Source of the DNA: a virus
Direction: 5' to 3' (one strand)
DNA length: 64,000 nt
Virus record (IMG/VR): IMGVR_UViG_3300017990_000012
Coordinates: 60,753 to 124,752 of that record
Positions within the stretch are counted from its first letter, which is position 1; every line of letters begins with the position of its first letter. Position numbers and translations under genes: made by a program. Shown piece by piece: positions 24,271 through 32,873 of this stretch. Below the pieces are notes generated by a model. The model ran no database searches. It had not been told where the DNA came from and was given only the letters and a program-made list of their open reading frames with translations.

Positions 24271-24777
24271 ATGGTCTTCGAGAAGATAGATGGACAAAGG
24301 ATCCATGCTTGTCGACAGTTCAAGCATAGGTTTGGTGTCGACATCTCCCTGGATCAATATGTGGATTGCAAGGATCAAATTGTTTCAGGTGAGGCTGAGT
24401 TCCTTGGAAAGCGAACGAATAGGATCAGCTTTTTTTCTGTGAAGGTGGGAGAGTTCGAGCCTGTTGCGGTGTATGACAGGCGTCGTCGTTCAATTGCATC
24501 TTTTTTGACCCAGGAGATGGCTCACAGGGTGCTCGGGAGGAAAATAAAACCAAATCCGGAGAGCAGTGATTGTGCTCGCTCGTTTTCGGAGATGTCGCTT
24601 AAGAGGCTCGTCCGGCTGTTGCAGAAGCCAAAATGCAGCAGTTGTCCCGTTCAGGCTATGTCATGTCAGTGGGTTTGTGGTTCTGATTTGTGTTGCAAAG
24701 AGATAGCAGACGCTGCAGTCAGGGTGTTGGAACATATGGATATGTCCGGGATGAGCTGTGCGATGTTTGGTGAGTGA
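24271..24777 (+). CDS. hypothetical Cys-rich protein
   Basis: 168 residues. The C-terminal third has CSSCPVQAMSCQWVC and CC, a likely metal or disulfide cluster. The N-terminal two thirds look alpha/beta. Codons are more AT-rich than average here. No family is recognised. Confidence 0.55.
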   Translation: MVFEKIDGQRIHACRQFKHRFGVDISLDQYVDCKDQIVSGEAEFLGKRTNRISFFSVKVGEFEPVAVYDRRRRSIASFLTQEMAHRVLGRKIKPNPESSDCARSFSEMSLKRLVRLLQKPKCSSCPVQAMSCQWVCGSDLCCKEIADAAVRVLEHMDMSGMSCAMFGE

Positions 24778-24791
24778 CGAACTCAAGTTCG
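24778..24791 (+). repeat. 14-bp dyad copy 9 (CA centre), before a promoter
   Basis: CGAACTCAAGTTCG starts next to the stop of the gene at 24271 and ends 6 bp before the -35 of the 24798 promoter. The position suits an operator or a boundary between transcripts. Confidence 0.85.
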
Positions 24792-24797
24792 CAGAGG

Positions 24798-24826
24798 TTG
24801 ACAAAACGGGGTTCGGAAGGTAAAAC
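24798..24826 (+). promoter_or_regulatory. sigma-70-like promoter
   Basis: TTGACA (24798-24803), 17 bp, TAAAAC (24821-24826). A hairpin TGGGG-CGCGGTG-CTCCA precedes the SD GGAGG of the next gene. Confidence 0.65.
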
Positions 24827-24873
24827 AACTCTTCGAAATGATCTGGGGCGCGGTGCTCCATTGGAGGATGAAG

Positions 24874-25179
24874 ATGGGTGTGAAGAGGTACTTTGAGGTT
24901 GGGGTTACCGTCTTGGATCTGGATTGTGTTCAGGCGGTCGAGAAGAGCGCGGGTGATATCGCAGAAATGGTGGAGCACCCAAGATATAGGATTCATGGAA
25001 CTTTCGGGAGGCTTGATTGTGTCGAGGTGCCTGGTGACACTGCCAAGAGTGTCCCGTGCGAGATGTTCGTAGCGGCCTGGAAAGAGTGGCTGGACATCAA
25101 GCTTGCAAAGATGCTCCTTGTCACTAGAGATGGTGCCGTTGATCAGATTGTCGGAGTGGATCACGGGGGTGGTGTATGA
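24874..25179 (+). CDS. hypothetical protein
   Basis: 101 residues. ATG 24874 is 6 nt after GGAGG (24863-24867); ATGs at 24838 and 24868 are worse placed. Strand-rich N-terminus (YFEVGVTVLDLDCVQAV). ATGA overlap with the next gene. No family is recognised. Confidence 0.55.
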   Translation: MGVKRYFEVGVTVLDLDCVQAVEKSAGDIAEMVEHPRYRIHGTFGRLDCVEVPGDTAKSVPCEMFVAAWKEWLDIKLAKMLLVTRDGAVDQIVGVDHGGGV

Positions 25180-25826
25180 GGATTCGAAGGAGCCAGCAAT
25201 CTGCTTTTACTGGAGACGTGGACATTGATGGGAATGAGGTTGTGCTCTACATCTACCCGAACGGTGGTCCGGAGGGGATGACCTTCACGAGCTTTCAGGA
25301 CTACGCGGGGAGGGCAGAAGAGATAGGCATCAAGACACCGTACTGGTCTGGGCTTCGAGATGCTGTCTATTCTGCTTTCAGGGAAGGTGCGTTCGTGGTC
25401 AGGATCAAGAACGTCTCCGAGATGAAAGATGAAGACATGGTGTTGTTCGAGGGTGTCATTGAAGAGATCGAGCGCACTGAAGGTGGCTTGTTGGGGAAGT
25501 TTGAGGCCATGTTGAACTCTGGTGGGGACGGGTACGAGATTTACAGAAGAATCCGGGAGATCGAGGACAAGGGCGAGGTACCAGACGGGGCGCTGAAGAG
25601 TTCACGGAAGCATCTCATGGAGGATGTCGCCAGGGTACAGATGTCCATGGAGCTTATTGGCGTTTTCTTTGGTGATCCTGTTGGGATGAGGATGGCCCGA
25701 GACGAGGTTCGGAAAGAGTGGACGATGTTTCTTCGTGAGGGAAGGATAAAGCGGGATGTGCGACGACGAAAAGAGCAAGAAAGCGGAGATCGAGAGACTC
25801 GAAGCGGAGGTGAAGAAGCTCCGTGA
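25176..25826 (+). CDS. hypothetical protein
   Basis: 216 residues. Alpha/beta N-terminal half and a helical C-terminal half. The last 23 codons overlap the next gene by 71 nt and read as low-complexity Arg/Glu, so the natural stop may have been lost. No family is recognised. Confidence 0.55.
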   Translation: MRIRRSQQSAFTGDVDIDGNEVVLYIYPNGGPEGMTFTSFQDYAGRAEEIGIKTPYWSGLRDAVYSAFREGAFVVRIKNVSEMKDEDMVLFEGVIEEIERTEGGLLGKFEAMLNSGGDGYEIYRRIREIEDKGEVPDGALKSSRKHLMEDVARVQMSMELIGVFFGDPVGMRMARDEVRKEWTMFLREGRIKRDVRRRKEQESGDRETRSGGEEAP

Positions 25827-26886
25827 GGTGATCGATCGTCAGAACGCGTTCGACGATGAGCTTCTTGCGAAGGTCAAAAACGAGGTGAACATCGATCACC
25901 CGTTCACGGTCGACATGTTTGATGGGACCGGGCGCACTGGGATGTATATCGAAACGGGGTACCTCCGGAGCCTTCTTGATCGGATTGAGCTGGAGGGGAC
26001 CGATGGTGCGGCCAATGAGATGTTGCCCCAGGAGGCCGTGACTGGAGCCCAGGAGATGAACGAGCAGTACGGGGATCTTCGCAAGGAGAAGAACCTTGTG
26101 CAGGCGGAGCTTGATGCCGTGATGCATTCCGTGGACAAGTGGCTGGACGGGGATGACCTGAAGAATAATCCGGCCACGAGAGCCGCTGACGCCCGAGAGA
26201 TTGCGCTTCGGTTGATAGATGCGCAGGCGATTGCGTATAAGGGGGTGGAGGGCGAGGTGGATCGCTTGCGCGCGCGTACGCACGAGATCCAGGAGAGGGC
26301 TGACCGCAGGATTGCAGAGCGCGACAAGAAGATCGAGAACCTGGAGATCCAGTTGGGTGCTTGGAATGGGTATGTGCGTGATGGGGAGGCGTACTTTTTC
26401 GATGTGGCGAAGACGTCGCTGAGGCCGTTCAATCTCTCGCGGTGGGACGCTGGGAAGTTTGGTATCCTGGTGGACCAGATCCGGAGACTGGAGCTTTCAG
26501 AGGCTCGGCTCTACAGCTGGTTCAGATCCGTTTTGAACGACCTGCGGAGAGAGAAGCCTGAATTTGCTGCGATAGAGATCGAGAGTGTCTTGGCCCGGGA
26601 GGGCCGAGAGCGCGAGGGGAGCGACGATTACATAAAGAATGTCTTCGCTGCACTTGATACTGACGACAAGGATGTGGTTGAGAGGATCTCGAAGAGTTGC
26701 TACGAGGCGGTGATGCTGGACATGCACGGTGGCGAGGATTGCTTCCCGGTGTGGAGAATTCCGGGTGTCGAGTGGGACATTTCGGATCAGGAGTTGGCGG
26801 AGCATCAGCGGGACGACTGGAGAAGTCACACGGTGTACGCGATGGAAGAGATCAAAAGGGTGATCGATGAAGAAGAGAAGGCATAG
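25756..26886 (+). CDS. large coiled-coil hypothetical protein
   Basis: 376 residues. Residues 5-30, 95-115 and 155-190 look like coiled coil; the C-terminal part (about 200-375) appears globular. The start lies inside the previous gene. No family is recognised. Confidence 0.6.
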   Translation: MCDDEKSKKAEIERLEAEVKKLREVIDRQNAFDDELLAKVKNEVNIDHPFTVDMFDGTGRTGMYIETGYLRSLLDRIELEGTDGAANEMLPQEAVTGAQEMNEQYGDLRKEKNLVQAELDAVMHSVDKWLDGDDLKNNPATRAADAREIALRLIDAQAIAYKGVEGEVDRLRARTHEIQERADRRIAERDKKIENLEIQLGAWNGYVRDGEAYFFDVAKTSLRPFNLSRWDAGKFGILVDQIRRLELSEARLYSWFRSVLNDLRREKPEFAAIEIESVLAREGREREGSDDYIKNVFAALDTDDKDVVERISKSCYEAVMLDMHGGEDCFPVWRIPGVEWDISDQELAEHQRDDWRSHTVYAMEEIKRVIDEEEKA

Positions 26887-27340
26887 GCCCAGGTGCTTCC
26901 GTAATGGCTTCGGGAAGGGGGCGTGCGGAGGTGCTCTGAACAGGAGGCACACGCGTCTGTATCTCTGTCATTCTTGCGAGATGTTCGCTTTGGACTTCGC
27001 GATACAGAACCCAGGGTGTTCTCTGATGAACCGGGATGCTCGGCACAGTGAGCCGCAGGAGAAGTTCAGGTGCTGGACGAACGTTGTCGGAGAGAGGGAT
27101 TGTGCTGGCGGGTTTGCTGCTTGTCACGGATGTGTCCTGAAGGTGGACTGCGATCATCCGGGGCGTGGTAGGCAGAGGGGAGGCCCGACCGGTAGGAGAA
27201 AAAATTGGTCTCTCCTGGTTGATTCGTGCCTTCGATGCGGAAACATTCGTCCTGTACACAAGGGAGGGATGACGCGGGAGCAGATCAGTTGGGTTCGAAG
27301 GTGGAACCGGCGGTGTGAAGAGGATTATGCGCGAACTTGA
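26867..27340 (+). CDS. Cys-rich protein, paralogue of the gene at 20761
   Basis: 157 residues, sharing the ordered cysteine motifs of the 20761 protein (GALNRR, CHSC, CW, DCAGGFAACHGC) plus a C-terminal extension with CLRCG. The TGA stop is formed inside dyad copy 10. Confidence 0.6.
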   Translation: MKKRRHRPRCFRNGFGKGACGGALNRRHTRLYLCHSCEMFALDFAIQNPGCSLMNRDARHSEPQEKFRCWTNVVGERDCAGGFAACHGCVLKVDCDHPGRGRQRGGPTGRRKNWSLLVDSCLRCGNIRPVHKGGMTREQISWVRRWNRRCEEDYART

Positions 27341-27345
27341 GTTCG
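27332..27345 (+). repeat. 14-bp dyad copy 10 (TG centre), supplies stop codon
   Basis: GCGAACTTGAGTTCGC. The reading frame CGA-ACT-TGA gives the stop of the gene at 26867. It ends 19 nt before ATG 27365. Confidence 0.85.
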
Positions 27346-27364
27346 CTTGGAAAGGGGTGCCGTG

Positions 27365-28402
27365 ATGAGTAAAGAGGCAGAGTTGCTTGGTTGGTTGGAG
27401 CGGAATGGTTGGACGTCGCTCTCCGAGTGCGAGAGGAGAGGTTTTCGGCACGAGGATCTCCTGCAGGCGTACGGAGATCGGCTTGTCAGGAGAGATGGGT
27501 TCGGCGAGGATGGAGCGGTGTGTGTCATTCCGGTTCTGGGCACAGATGATGCCATTGGGTTCGCCAAGAAATGTGGAATGGAGCCAGTCCCTGGGCGAGA
27601 GTATTTTGCTTGTGTCCAGGTTTCCATTCGGAACGAGGACTGGGTGGACATATTCGGGGATCCGTTTAGGTCAGAAAACAGGGAGATGTGGAAGGAGCGT
27701 AGCTCTTGTTTGGGGGTCGTGTTGACGAGGGGCGAAGATGGTATGCGGATTGATCACAATCCATTCATGCAGATGATTCAGGGGGGAGTTGGGATTGACG
27801 GGATGCTATGGAAGACAGGTGACCCGATGCCGTGGCGCGAGAAGTGCTTCGAGCCGAATGTGCATGTGGAGAAGGATCCGGATGATCCTGGCAAGCTCAT
27901 GTGCCATGTCAGCATTAGCGCTGGGGAGATGACAGGCGATTTGGCTCATGCGACGATTGGGCCGGTTGACAGGATTGAGAAGGTGCATCCGGTGGATCAT
28001 ATGGAGATCAGTTTCTCGGTTGATAATTCCACCGGTGATGATCTGAGGAAGATGGCCAGGCTGTTCGGGATGTATGAGTATCATACCTCGGTGGTATACA
28101 TCGACTCCGAGACGGGTAGGGCGGTCGAGAAGCACGGACCGGACGGGGATGGCTGGGAGGAGCAGTTCGATCCATACTTGGATGCGATCCCGAAGCGGAT
28201 AGATGCGGTTCATGAGGAGCTGGTTGGATGCTTTGGCCGTGAGAAGGTCTGGTACCGACAGTATCGGCGTGTGAGCCCGAAGAGTCAGCGATACGGGCAC
28301 GAGTCCCTGTTGAGGGAAGAATGCCGAAACACGGGCACTCCTGCGGGCGTGTGGCCGGAGAAGCATCCTGGTGGGGCTGTGAAGTACAGGAAGGAGGACT
28401 GA
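27365..28402 (+). CDS. hypothetical protein
   Basis: 345 residues; ATG 27365 with SD AAAGGGG. The N-terminal 45 residues (LLGWLERNGWTSLSECERRG) resemble a winged-helix unit; the rest is alpha/beta with Trp- and Asp-rich loops. One of the larger unknowns in the accessory array. Confidence 0.6.
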   Translation: MSKEAELLGWLERNGWTSLSECERRGFRHEDLLQAYGDRLVRRDGFGEDGAVCVIPVLGTDDAIGFAKKCGMEPVPGREYFACVQVSIRNEDWVDIFGDPFRSENREMWKERSSCLGVVLTRGEDGMRIDHNPFMQMIQGGVGIDGMLWKTGDPMPWREKCFEPNVHVEKDPDDPGKLMCHVSISAGEMTGDLAHATIGPVDRIEKVHPVDHMEISFSVDNSTGDDLRKMARLFGMYEYHTSVVYIDSETGRAVEKHGPDGDGWEEQFDPYLDAIPKRIDAVHEELVGCFGREKVWYRQYRRVSPKSQRYGHESLLREECRNTGTPAGVWPEKHPGGAVKYRKED

Positions 28403-28405
28403 TCG

Positions 28406-28942
28406 ATGAAGGATATGAATGGTTCAATTGGGTCTTTGTACCTCGAAGAACTCAAGTTCATCAATGTGCACATGGACAGGAACTTGATCTTTGAGTTCGC
28501 GAAGAAGGATGGAATTGCGAACGACAGGAGGGAGCTGGGGTTCGAGTCGAGGTGTGTCACGAGCGCGTACTACGCCAAGGACAAGGGGCAGACATTCCTG
28601 TCCCGTCTGGTGAAGGAAGACCCTGATGACGGTAAGCTGTTGGAGTTTAAGATCAGGGAGGGGCGTGGTGAGGTCGGTGGGTTCATGGGGAACATGAAGG
28701 AGGGATCTGCTGCCATTAGCAAGGTGAAGGGCGGTGAGGAGGGGCAGGATTACGAGGTTTTCGTGCGAGGCGTATTCGTAGTTCACAGTGCGCAGCTGGC
28801 CCATATTCATCTCGGAGAGGTGGCAGGTGACCTTGGTCTGAAGTGCTGCGATTCAACTATGGAGTTCATCGGGGAAGCTGGGGGTGGTGCTATCTTCGGG
28901 TGTCTGAAGTGTGGAAAGAGCAAAACGGTAGAGGTGAAATGA
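28406..28942 (+). CDS. hypothetical protein with C-terminal zinc knuckle
   Basis: 178 residues. LKCCDST and FGCLKCGKSK near the C-terminus form a likely zinc ribbon. The N-terminal part contains the 12-bp core of the dyad (28448-28459), read as EELKFI. Confidence 0.55.
   Translation: MKDMNGSIGSLYLEELKFINVHMDRNLIFEFAKKDGIANDRRELGFESRCVTSAYYAKDKGQTFLSRLVKEDPDDGKLLEFKIREGRGEVGGFMGNMKEGSAAISKVKGGEEGQDYEVFVRGVFVVHSAQLAHIHLGEVAGDLGLKCCDSTMEFIGEAGGGAIFGCLKCGKSKTVEVK
28448..28459 (+). repeat. 12-bp core of the dyad (CA centre), in coding sequence
   Basis: GAACTCAAGTTC without the outer C and G, inside the gene at 28406. A degenerate or chance copy. Confidence 0.5.
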
Positions 28943-29202
28943 TGGAAGACATGTACAATGCGTTTGTAAGAGAGAACGAGTGGGATGGAGATACCATGAC
29001 ACACTCCATGTACTTGGAGATGTTCTTTGAGTGGCTCATGAAGAAGACATCGAAGCCGTCTGAAGGGTTGAGGACTCTTCGTATGCATGCCGGTGGGGCG
29101 AGATCTGATTTCGACAACTACCGGAGGGGGCTGAACGAGGAGCAAGACCGGGTTATGGAGCTGGAGGAGTTTGTGTCGCACGTCTCCGATACGGAGTGTT
29201 GA
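28939..29202 (+). CDS. hypothetical helical protein
   Basis: 87 residues (ATG 28939 or 28942, SD GAGGTG), acidic and helical. Its TGA stop lies inside the TTGATA box of the next promoter. No family is recognised. Confidence 0.5.
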   Translation: MMEDMYNAFVRENEWDGDTMTHSMYLEMFFEWLMKKTSKPSEGLRTLRMHAGGARSDFDNYRRGLNEEQDRVMELEEFVSHVSDTEC

Positions 29203-29227
29203 TAAACCTGAAGTTTGATGCGATATA
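29199..29227 (+). promoter_or_regulatory. sigma-70-like promoter
   Basis: TTGATA (29199-29204), 17 bp, GATATA (29222-29227). The leader carries a hairpin CTGGCC-GAGGAT-GGCCGG before the next start. The -10 is weak. Confidence 0.5.
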
Positions 29228-29272
29228 GCTCCGGCAGATACTGGCCGAGGATGGCCGGAAAAATGGGATGAA

Positions 29273-29905
29273 ATGAAGAAGTATTCAATCAGTGATGTGG
29301 ATGATGTCTTTGGGGGAGACGACTATGTAAACCGGGGGAAGATTGCCGTGGCGTTTGGCGGCCGGGACCTGACTGCTTGTGAGATCCTGGATCTGGACAT
29401 TTCGGACCAGGACAAGCTGCATATCACGCTTGGAATCGGCGAGTTGACGGACAGGGAGGTTCAGGAAATATCCTTCAGGTTCGCAGAGAGGGTCCTCCCG
29501 GAGTTCGAGTCTCCCATGGGCGATGACACATTGAGGAAGTGTCTGCGCACGGCACGTGAATACCTGGAGGGCGACATCGTCATCGGGGTGCTGGACAAAG
29601 AAACTCGGGCGCTGGAGAAGAGGGCGGATGATCTCCAGGGCGAGATCGCCGAAGGTGGCGGTGATGATATTCGAAAAGAGATCATTCATAGCTGCATGTG
29701 GGCGGTGATCTGGGCGATGTACGCCTGGAATGTCGAGGCAGGGCCGCAGTCGATGTACGCGTGCAATGCTTCGCATTCTGCGTGCTGGGTGAAGAGCTGG
29801 CATGCTGATGACGACGAGTTCGAGCGCCTTTTCGGCGAGGAGGAGAAGGTTCACGTTCAGATCGTCCGTGAGTACCTGCATTGGAGGGAGGCGAAAGTTG
29901 GGTGA
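29273..29905 (+). CDS. Imm-5-like putative immunity protein
   Basis: 210 residues. FAERVLPEFESPMGDD...RKCLRTAREYLEG and the Cys/Trp/Ala-rich C-terminal helices (CNASHSACWVKSW) follow the pattern of the Imm-5-like putative immunity family. Members are usually single proteins of unknown partner in bacterial genomes. A role against a host toxin is inference. It heads a transcript behind the 29199 promoter. Confidence 0.55.
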   Translation: MKKYSISDVDDVFGGDDYVNRGKIAVAFGGRDLTACEILDLDISDQDKLHITLGIGELTDREVQEISFRFAERVLPEFESPMGDDTLRKCLRTAREYLEGDIVIGVLDKETRALEKRADDLQGEIAEGGGDDIRKEIIHSCMWAVIWAMYAWNVEAGPQSMYACNASHSACWVKSWHADDDEFERLFGEEEKVHVQIVREYLHWREAKVG

Positions 29906-30185
29906 CAAGAAGAATATGAGCGCTTCGAAGATGAACGATCGGAGGGCGTTGTACGTGGTGTTGTCGATCACGTTCTGGTTCGCGGCTATGATGGTGTTGG
30001 GGTACATGTACTTCTTTTCGAAGGAGATCAGCACTCCGATGTTTTGGTTTCTCCTGCTGATCCTGGCGAACTTCTCCATGGAGTCGAGGTCGACGGTGCA
30101 TGGGATGAACTTACTCAATCGGTCGATCAATTCTCAGCTTTGGATCCTCAGGAGATCGATGGGAATGGAGGAGAAGGATGGGTGA
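29898..30185 (+). CDS. two-helix membrane protein
   Basis: 95 residues from TTG 29898, which has SD GGAGGGAGG 6 nt upstream; ATG 29916 is the alternative with no SD. Hydrophobic helices at about 18-38 and 46-60. Overlaps both neighbours by 8 nt. Confidence 0.5.
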   Translation: MGDKKNMSASKMNDRRALYVVLSITFWFAAMMVLGYMYFFSKEISTPMFWFLLLILANFSMESRSTVHGMNLLNRSINSQLWILRRSMGMEEKDG

Positions 30186-30579
30186 TGCACCGAGGCCGAA
30201 AAAGGACGACGGGACCTTTTGGTGTTCCTTTGACGAGTGTCCGTGTTGGGACGGGTATTGCTCGGTTACGCACTACAGGTGCAAGCGTAGCGATGATCCT
30301 GTCCTGTGTGGAGGGATTGCTGTACACTTCGAGAAGCAGATCGAGGCGTATCAGATGCATCTCCGCGACCGGCTACTCGTGGACGCTACGCCTGATGAGG
30401 AACTCCCACTCCGAATCCTGGAGGCGTACATCGATCACAGCGAGACGACAGACAACCTGCTCGGGCTTCCCCCGGAGAACCCTCTGATTCAGAGGATGGA
30501 GGAGGCGCGCAAGGAGCGGAATGTGATCCTGAGTAATGCGATGACGTGTGTTCGGTTTTTCGAGAAGGACAAGTCATGA
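30178..30579 (+). CDS. Cys-rich hypothetical protein
   Basis: 133 residues. The first 45 residues hold six cysteines (WCSF, CPCW, YCSV, RCKR, LCGG), a compact metal-binding module, followed by a helical part. ATGA overlap with the next gene. Confidence 0.55.
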   Translation: MGDAPRPKKDDGTFWCSFDECPCWDGYCSVTHYRCKRSDDPVLCGGIAVHFEKQIEAYQMHLRDRLLVDATPDEELPLRILEAYIDHSETTDNLLGLPPENPLIQRMEEARKERNVILSNAMTCVRFFEKDKS

Positions 30580-30980
30580 AGAAGAAAACCAATAAGGTTG
30601 TGAAGGATCTCCCTGATGGGTTTGTGGAGATTTTTGCTTTGGAGAACGGATGGATCGGGACCGTGGAGAACGTTGCATTCAGCAGGGAGGATCAGCTTGC
30701 TGTTGCGGACATCGGTGGAGGTGAATGGACGGTGCTTCCTGTCGGGCGCGACATCGGCGGGTACAGCCCGTTTGGAGCGATAGGTGGGTACAACATAAGC
30801 GCGCCGGTTGTTGGCCGTTTGCTGGCCCTTCTTGGCTTCTGGAGCGAGGAGGAGGCTGACTCTTTTGGAGTTTGGTACTGGGAGGAGACCAGACGGCGTA
30901 CGGCGAAGTACGAAATCAACAGGCACAAGGAAGCTTTGGAGAGAGCCGGTTACACGGTATCCAAGAAGAAGTCCTCCTGA
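30576..30980 (+). CDS. hypothetical protein
   Basis: 134 residues. Beta-rich, with a Gly-rich centre (VGRDIGGYSPFGAIGGYN), and a basic C-terminal helix. Start overlaps the previous stop. No family is recognised. Confidence 0.5.
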   Translation: MKKKTNKVVKDLPDGFVEIFALENGWIGTVENVAFSREDQLAVADIGGGEWTVLPVGRDIGGYSPFGAIGGYNISAPVVGRLLALLGFWSEEEADSFGVWYWEETRRRTAKYEINRHKEALERAGYTVSKKKSS

Positions 30981-30988
30981 TTTTCCTG

Positions 30989-31017
30989 TTGAAAAAATCT
31001 CTTTTTTGATGTAAATT
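30989..31017 (+). promoter_or_regulatory. sigma-70-like promoter
   Basis: TTGAAA (30989-30994), 17 bp, TAAATT (31012-31017). The leader has a hairpin TGGG-GAGAT-CCCA just before the SD AAAGGAGG. Confidence 0.6.
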
Positions 31018-31062
31018 CTCAGCCCTGTTTGATCGATGGGGAGATCCCAAAGGAGGATGGTT

Positions 31063-31539
31063 TTGAGCGATATCGTGAGCGTTATCATGGTTGGAATGTT
31101 GGGATTGGGGGTGATTTGGGCATTTTGGGGGATGTTCAGGGACAGGAAAGAGCCGGTTGGGGGCCTGATTTATGTGGCTTCTCCGTTCACCAGTCCGAGC
31201 AAGGAAGTCGAGCGTGCGCGGTACCAGGATGTCGTTGACGCGTGCGCGCGAATGTTCGAGGACGGCTTCCATGTCATGTCTCCGATTGCACACTGCTATC
31301 CGATGTTTGAGCGTGGGAACATGCCAGGCGACTTTGAGTTCTGGAGGGCGTACAACTACGCCGTTCTCTCCAGGTGCGAGGAGCTGTGGGTCCTGACGAT
31401 AGATGGATGGAAAGATTCCAAAGGTGTCCAGGGGGAGATCGAGTTCGCGAGGAAACGAGGGATCCCGATCGGTTACGTAATATGCGATGTAGGTGGAGTT
31501 TGGGAGCTGAGTGATGAAGATGGAAGAAGAACTGCGTAG
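31063..31539 (+). CDS. DUF1937 protein with N-terminal membrane anchor
   Basis: 158 residues. LIYVASPFTSPS (35-46), then MSPIAHCYPM and VLTIDGWKDSKGVQGEIEFA, are the DUF1937 hallmarks; the fold is related to nucleoside 2-deoxyribosyltransferases and nucleotide hydrolases. Residues 4-25 add a membrane helix, unusual for the family. TTG 31063 is chosen (6 nt after AGGAGG); ATG 31057 touches the SD. Confidence 0.75.
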   Translation: MSDIVSVIMVGMLGLGVIWAFWGMFRDRKEPVGGLIYVASPFTSPSKEVERARYQDVVDACARMFEDGFHVMSPIAHCYPMFERGNMPGDFEFWRAYNYAVLSRCEELWVLTIDGWKDSKGVQGEIEFARKRGIPIGYVICDVGGVWELSDEDGRRTA

Positions 31540-31870
31540 GCTGAAGGAAGAGAACGAGAAGCTGAAAGGGGCCGCTATTGAGTCCGTGTTCGCGGACTTG
31601 ATCCTGAATGTGGCGGCGAGGCACCCGGGGGCGAGAATTTGGATCGATGTCCCGAGTGATAGCTTCAAGGCGATCGTCCTTCATGTTGGCGTTCAGAGGG
31701 ACGGGAAGATTTACAGGGCTCAGAGGGCCGTGACGGCTGAAGAGATTGGTGAATGTAGGGTTAACATCTGGGCTGATACCGTCGATCAGGTTTGCGAGGA
31801 TCTTGAGGTGGAGATCAATAGGGCGAACTCAAGTTCGTCAAACGGAAGTGATGGAGGACTAAGGGAATGA
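31514..31870 (+). CDS. hypothetical protein carrying an in-frame dyad
   Basis: 118 residues. N-terminal coiled coil (EELRRLKEENEKLKG), then an alpha/beta part. Dyad copy 11 near the 3' end encodes ANSSSS, followed by a disordered Gly/Ser tail. Confidence 0.55.
   Translation: MKMEEELRRLKEENEKLKGAAIESVFADLILNVAARHPGARIWIDVPSDSFKAIVLHVGVQRDGKIYRAQRAVTAEEIGECRVNIWADTVDQVCEDLEVEINRANSSSSNGSDGGLRE
31824..31837 (+). repeat. 14-bp dyad copy 11 (CA centre), in coding sequence
   Basis: CGAACTCAAGTTCG in frame at the end of the gene at 31514 (Asn-Ser-Ser-Ser); ends 29 nt before the next start. Confidence 0.85.
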
Positions 31871-32451
31871 TCATCTACGGTGGAACGAGGGAGCAGATTG
31901 AGCAGCAGCTGGAGTGCGATCACGATTGGCACGGACCCTGTATGGACGACAAGTACCGTTACATGAAGTGCGGGAAGTGCTTCTGCGTGGATCGGGACAT
32001 CATGGTGAACGACGAGAAGGGTGCCCTGGAGCATATCCCGGCCACGGCTAGAGAGGTCGAGGAGACGCACGATCTTATTCATGAGGTTGAGCAGCTACGC
32101 GCGCGCAGGAAGGAGACCTTGGTTCTGAACGAGAAGCTCCGCGAGGAGCGGTATGAGTTGCTGGCGGAGATTGATCGACAACTCGGAACGTTCAATGCGG
32201 AGAAGATGACCAAGCAATTGAAGGCCCCTGCCGAGAATGCTCTCTACGATCTGATTGACGAGAACCTGAGAAAAGATGCGGTCATCGAGGAGCTGAACAA
32301 GCATGCCGTGAATGCATCGATCCGGAGTTGGGTTGATGAGAATTGGCAGCCGTGTCCGAAGTGCAACATGCGTGGTTTCACGTTCGGTATTCGGTGCCAG
32401 GAGTGCAGCGGCATCGGGCGTGTGAAGGGTGAACCTGTTCCTGTTGATTGA
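31867..32451 (+). CDS. hypothetical protein with two zinc motifs
   Basis: 194 residues. CDHDWHGPC ... CGKCFC at the N-terminus and CPKCNMRG ... CQECSGIG at the C-terminus flank a coiled-coil middle (about 60-125). The second is DnaJ-like. No family is recognised. Confidence 0.55.
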   Translation: MIIYGGTREQIEQQLECDHDWHGPCMDDKYRYMKCGKCFCVDRDIMVNDEKGALEHIPATAREVEETHDLIHEVEQLRARRKETLVLNEKLREERYELLAEIDRQLGTFNAEKMTKQLKAPAENALYDLIDENLRKDAVIEELNKHAVNASIRSWVDENWQPCPKCNMRGFTFGIRCQECSGIGRVKGEPVPVD

Positions 32452-32471
32452 TCCAGAAGGGCGGTGGTGCC

Positions 32472-32864
32472 GTGACAGATGTCCGCTCTCAGAGGATTTG
32501 GAAATGGGCAAGCTACAAGGTTAAGAGCGGCAAATGCAGGTTCTTGGGCTGTGAAAATGATGAGGTTGCAGAAACAGCTGAGGGTGACATGTGCCTGGAT
32601 CACTACATTGGGCTTCCGGCCTGTGAGGAGTGCGGTGGTCCTGCATGCGGATCAATGGAACCGATCCGGTGCATGTCTTGCCAGGATATGAGCGAGACAA
32701 CCCGGGCACTCACTGCAACGTTCTCTTCGCTGGAGAACGAGGGTGGGTTGTTGGATTCAGCGTATGGGGTGCGGAAGGAGATCCGGCCCTTTGAGAAAAG
32801 GATAGGACGTGCAGAGTTGGTTTCGTGGGCGAAAGCGATCATGCGGAGATCTGAAGCAGGATGA
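32472..32864 (+). CDS. Cys-rich protein, tandem paralogue of 32874
   Basis: 130 residues from GTG 32472. WASYKVKSGKCRFLGC, CLDHY, CEECG and CMSC align in order with WARYKVRMGKCREQSC, CLEHY, CVECG and CAEC in the next protein, so the pair arose by tandem duplication. The conserved cysteines and histidine suggest one or two zinc sites. Confidence 0.6.
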   Translation: MTDVRSQRIWKWASYKVKSGKCRFLGCENDEVAETAEGDMCLDHYIGLPACEECGGPACGSMEPIRCMSCQDMSETTRALTATFSSLENEGGLLDSAYGVRKEIRPFEKRIGRAELVSWAKAIMRRSEAG

Positions 32865-32873
32865 GGTGGAGAA

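Noticed and set aside
25176-26886. Programmed frameshift joining the two overlapping genes
   Set aside because: No slippery heptamer or downstream pseudoknot is visible in the overlap, and the downstream gene has its own start.
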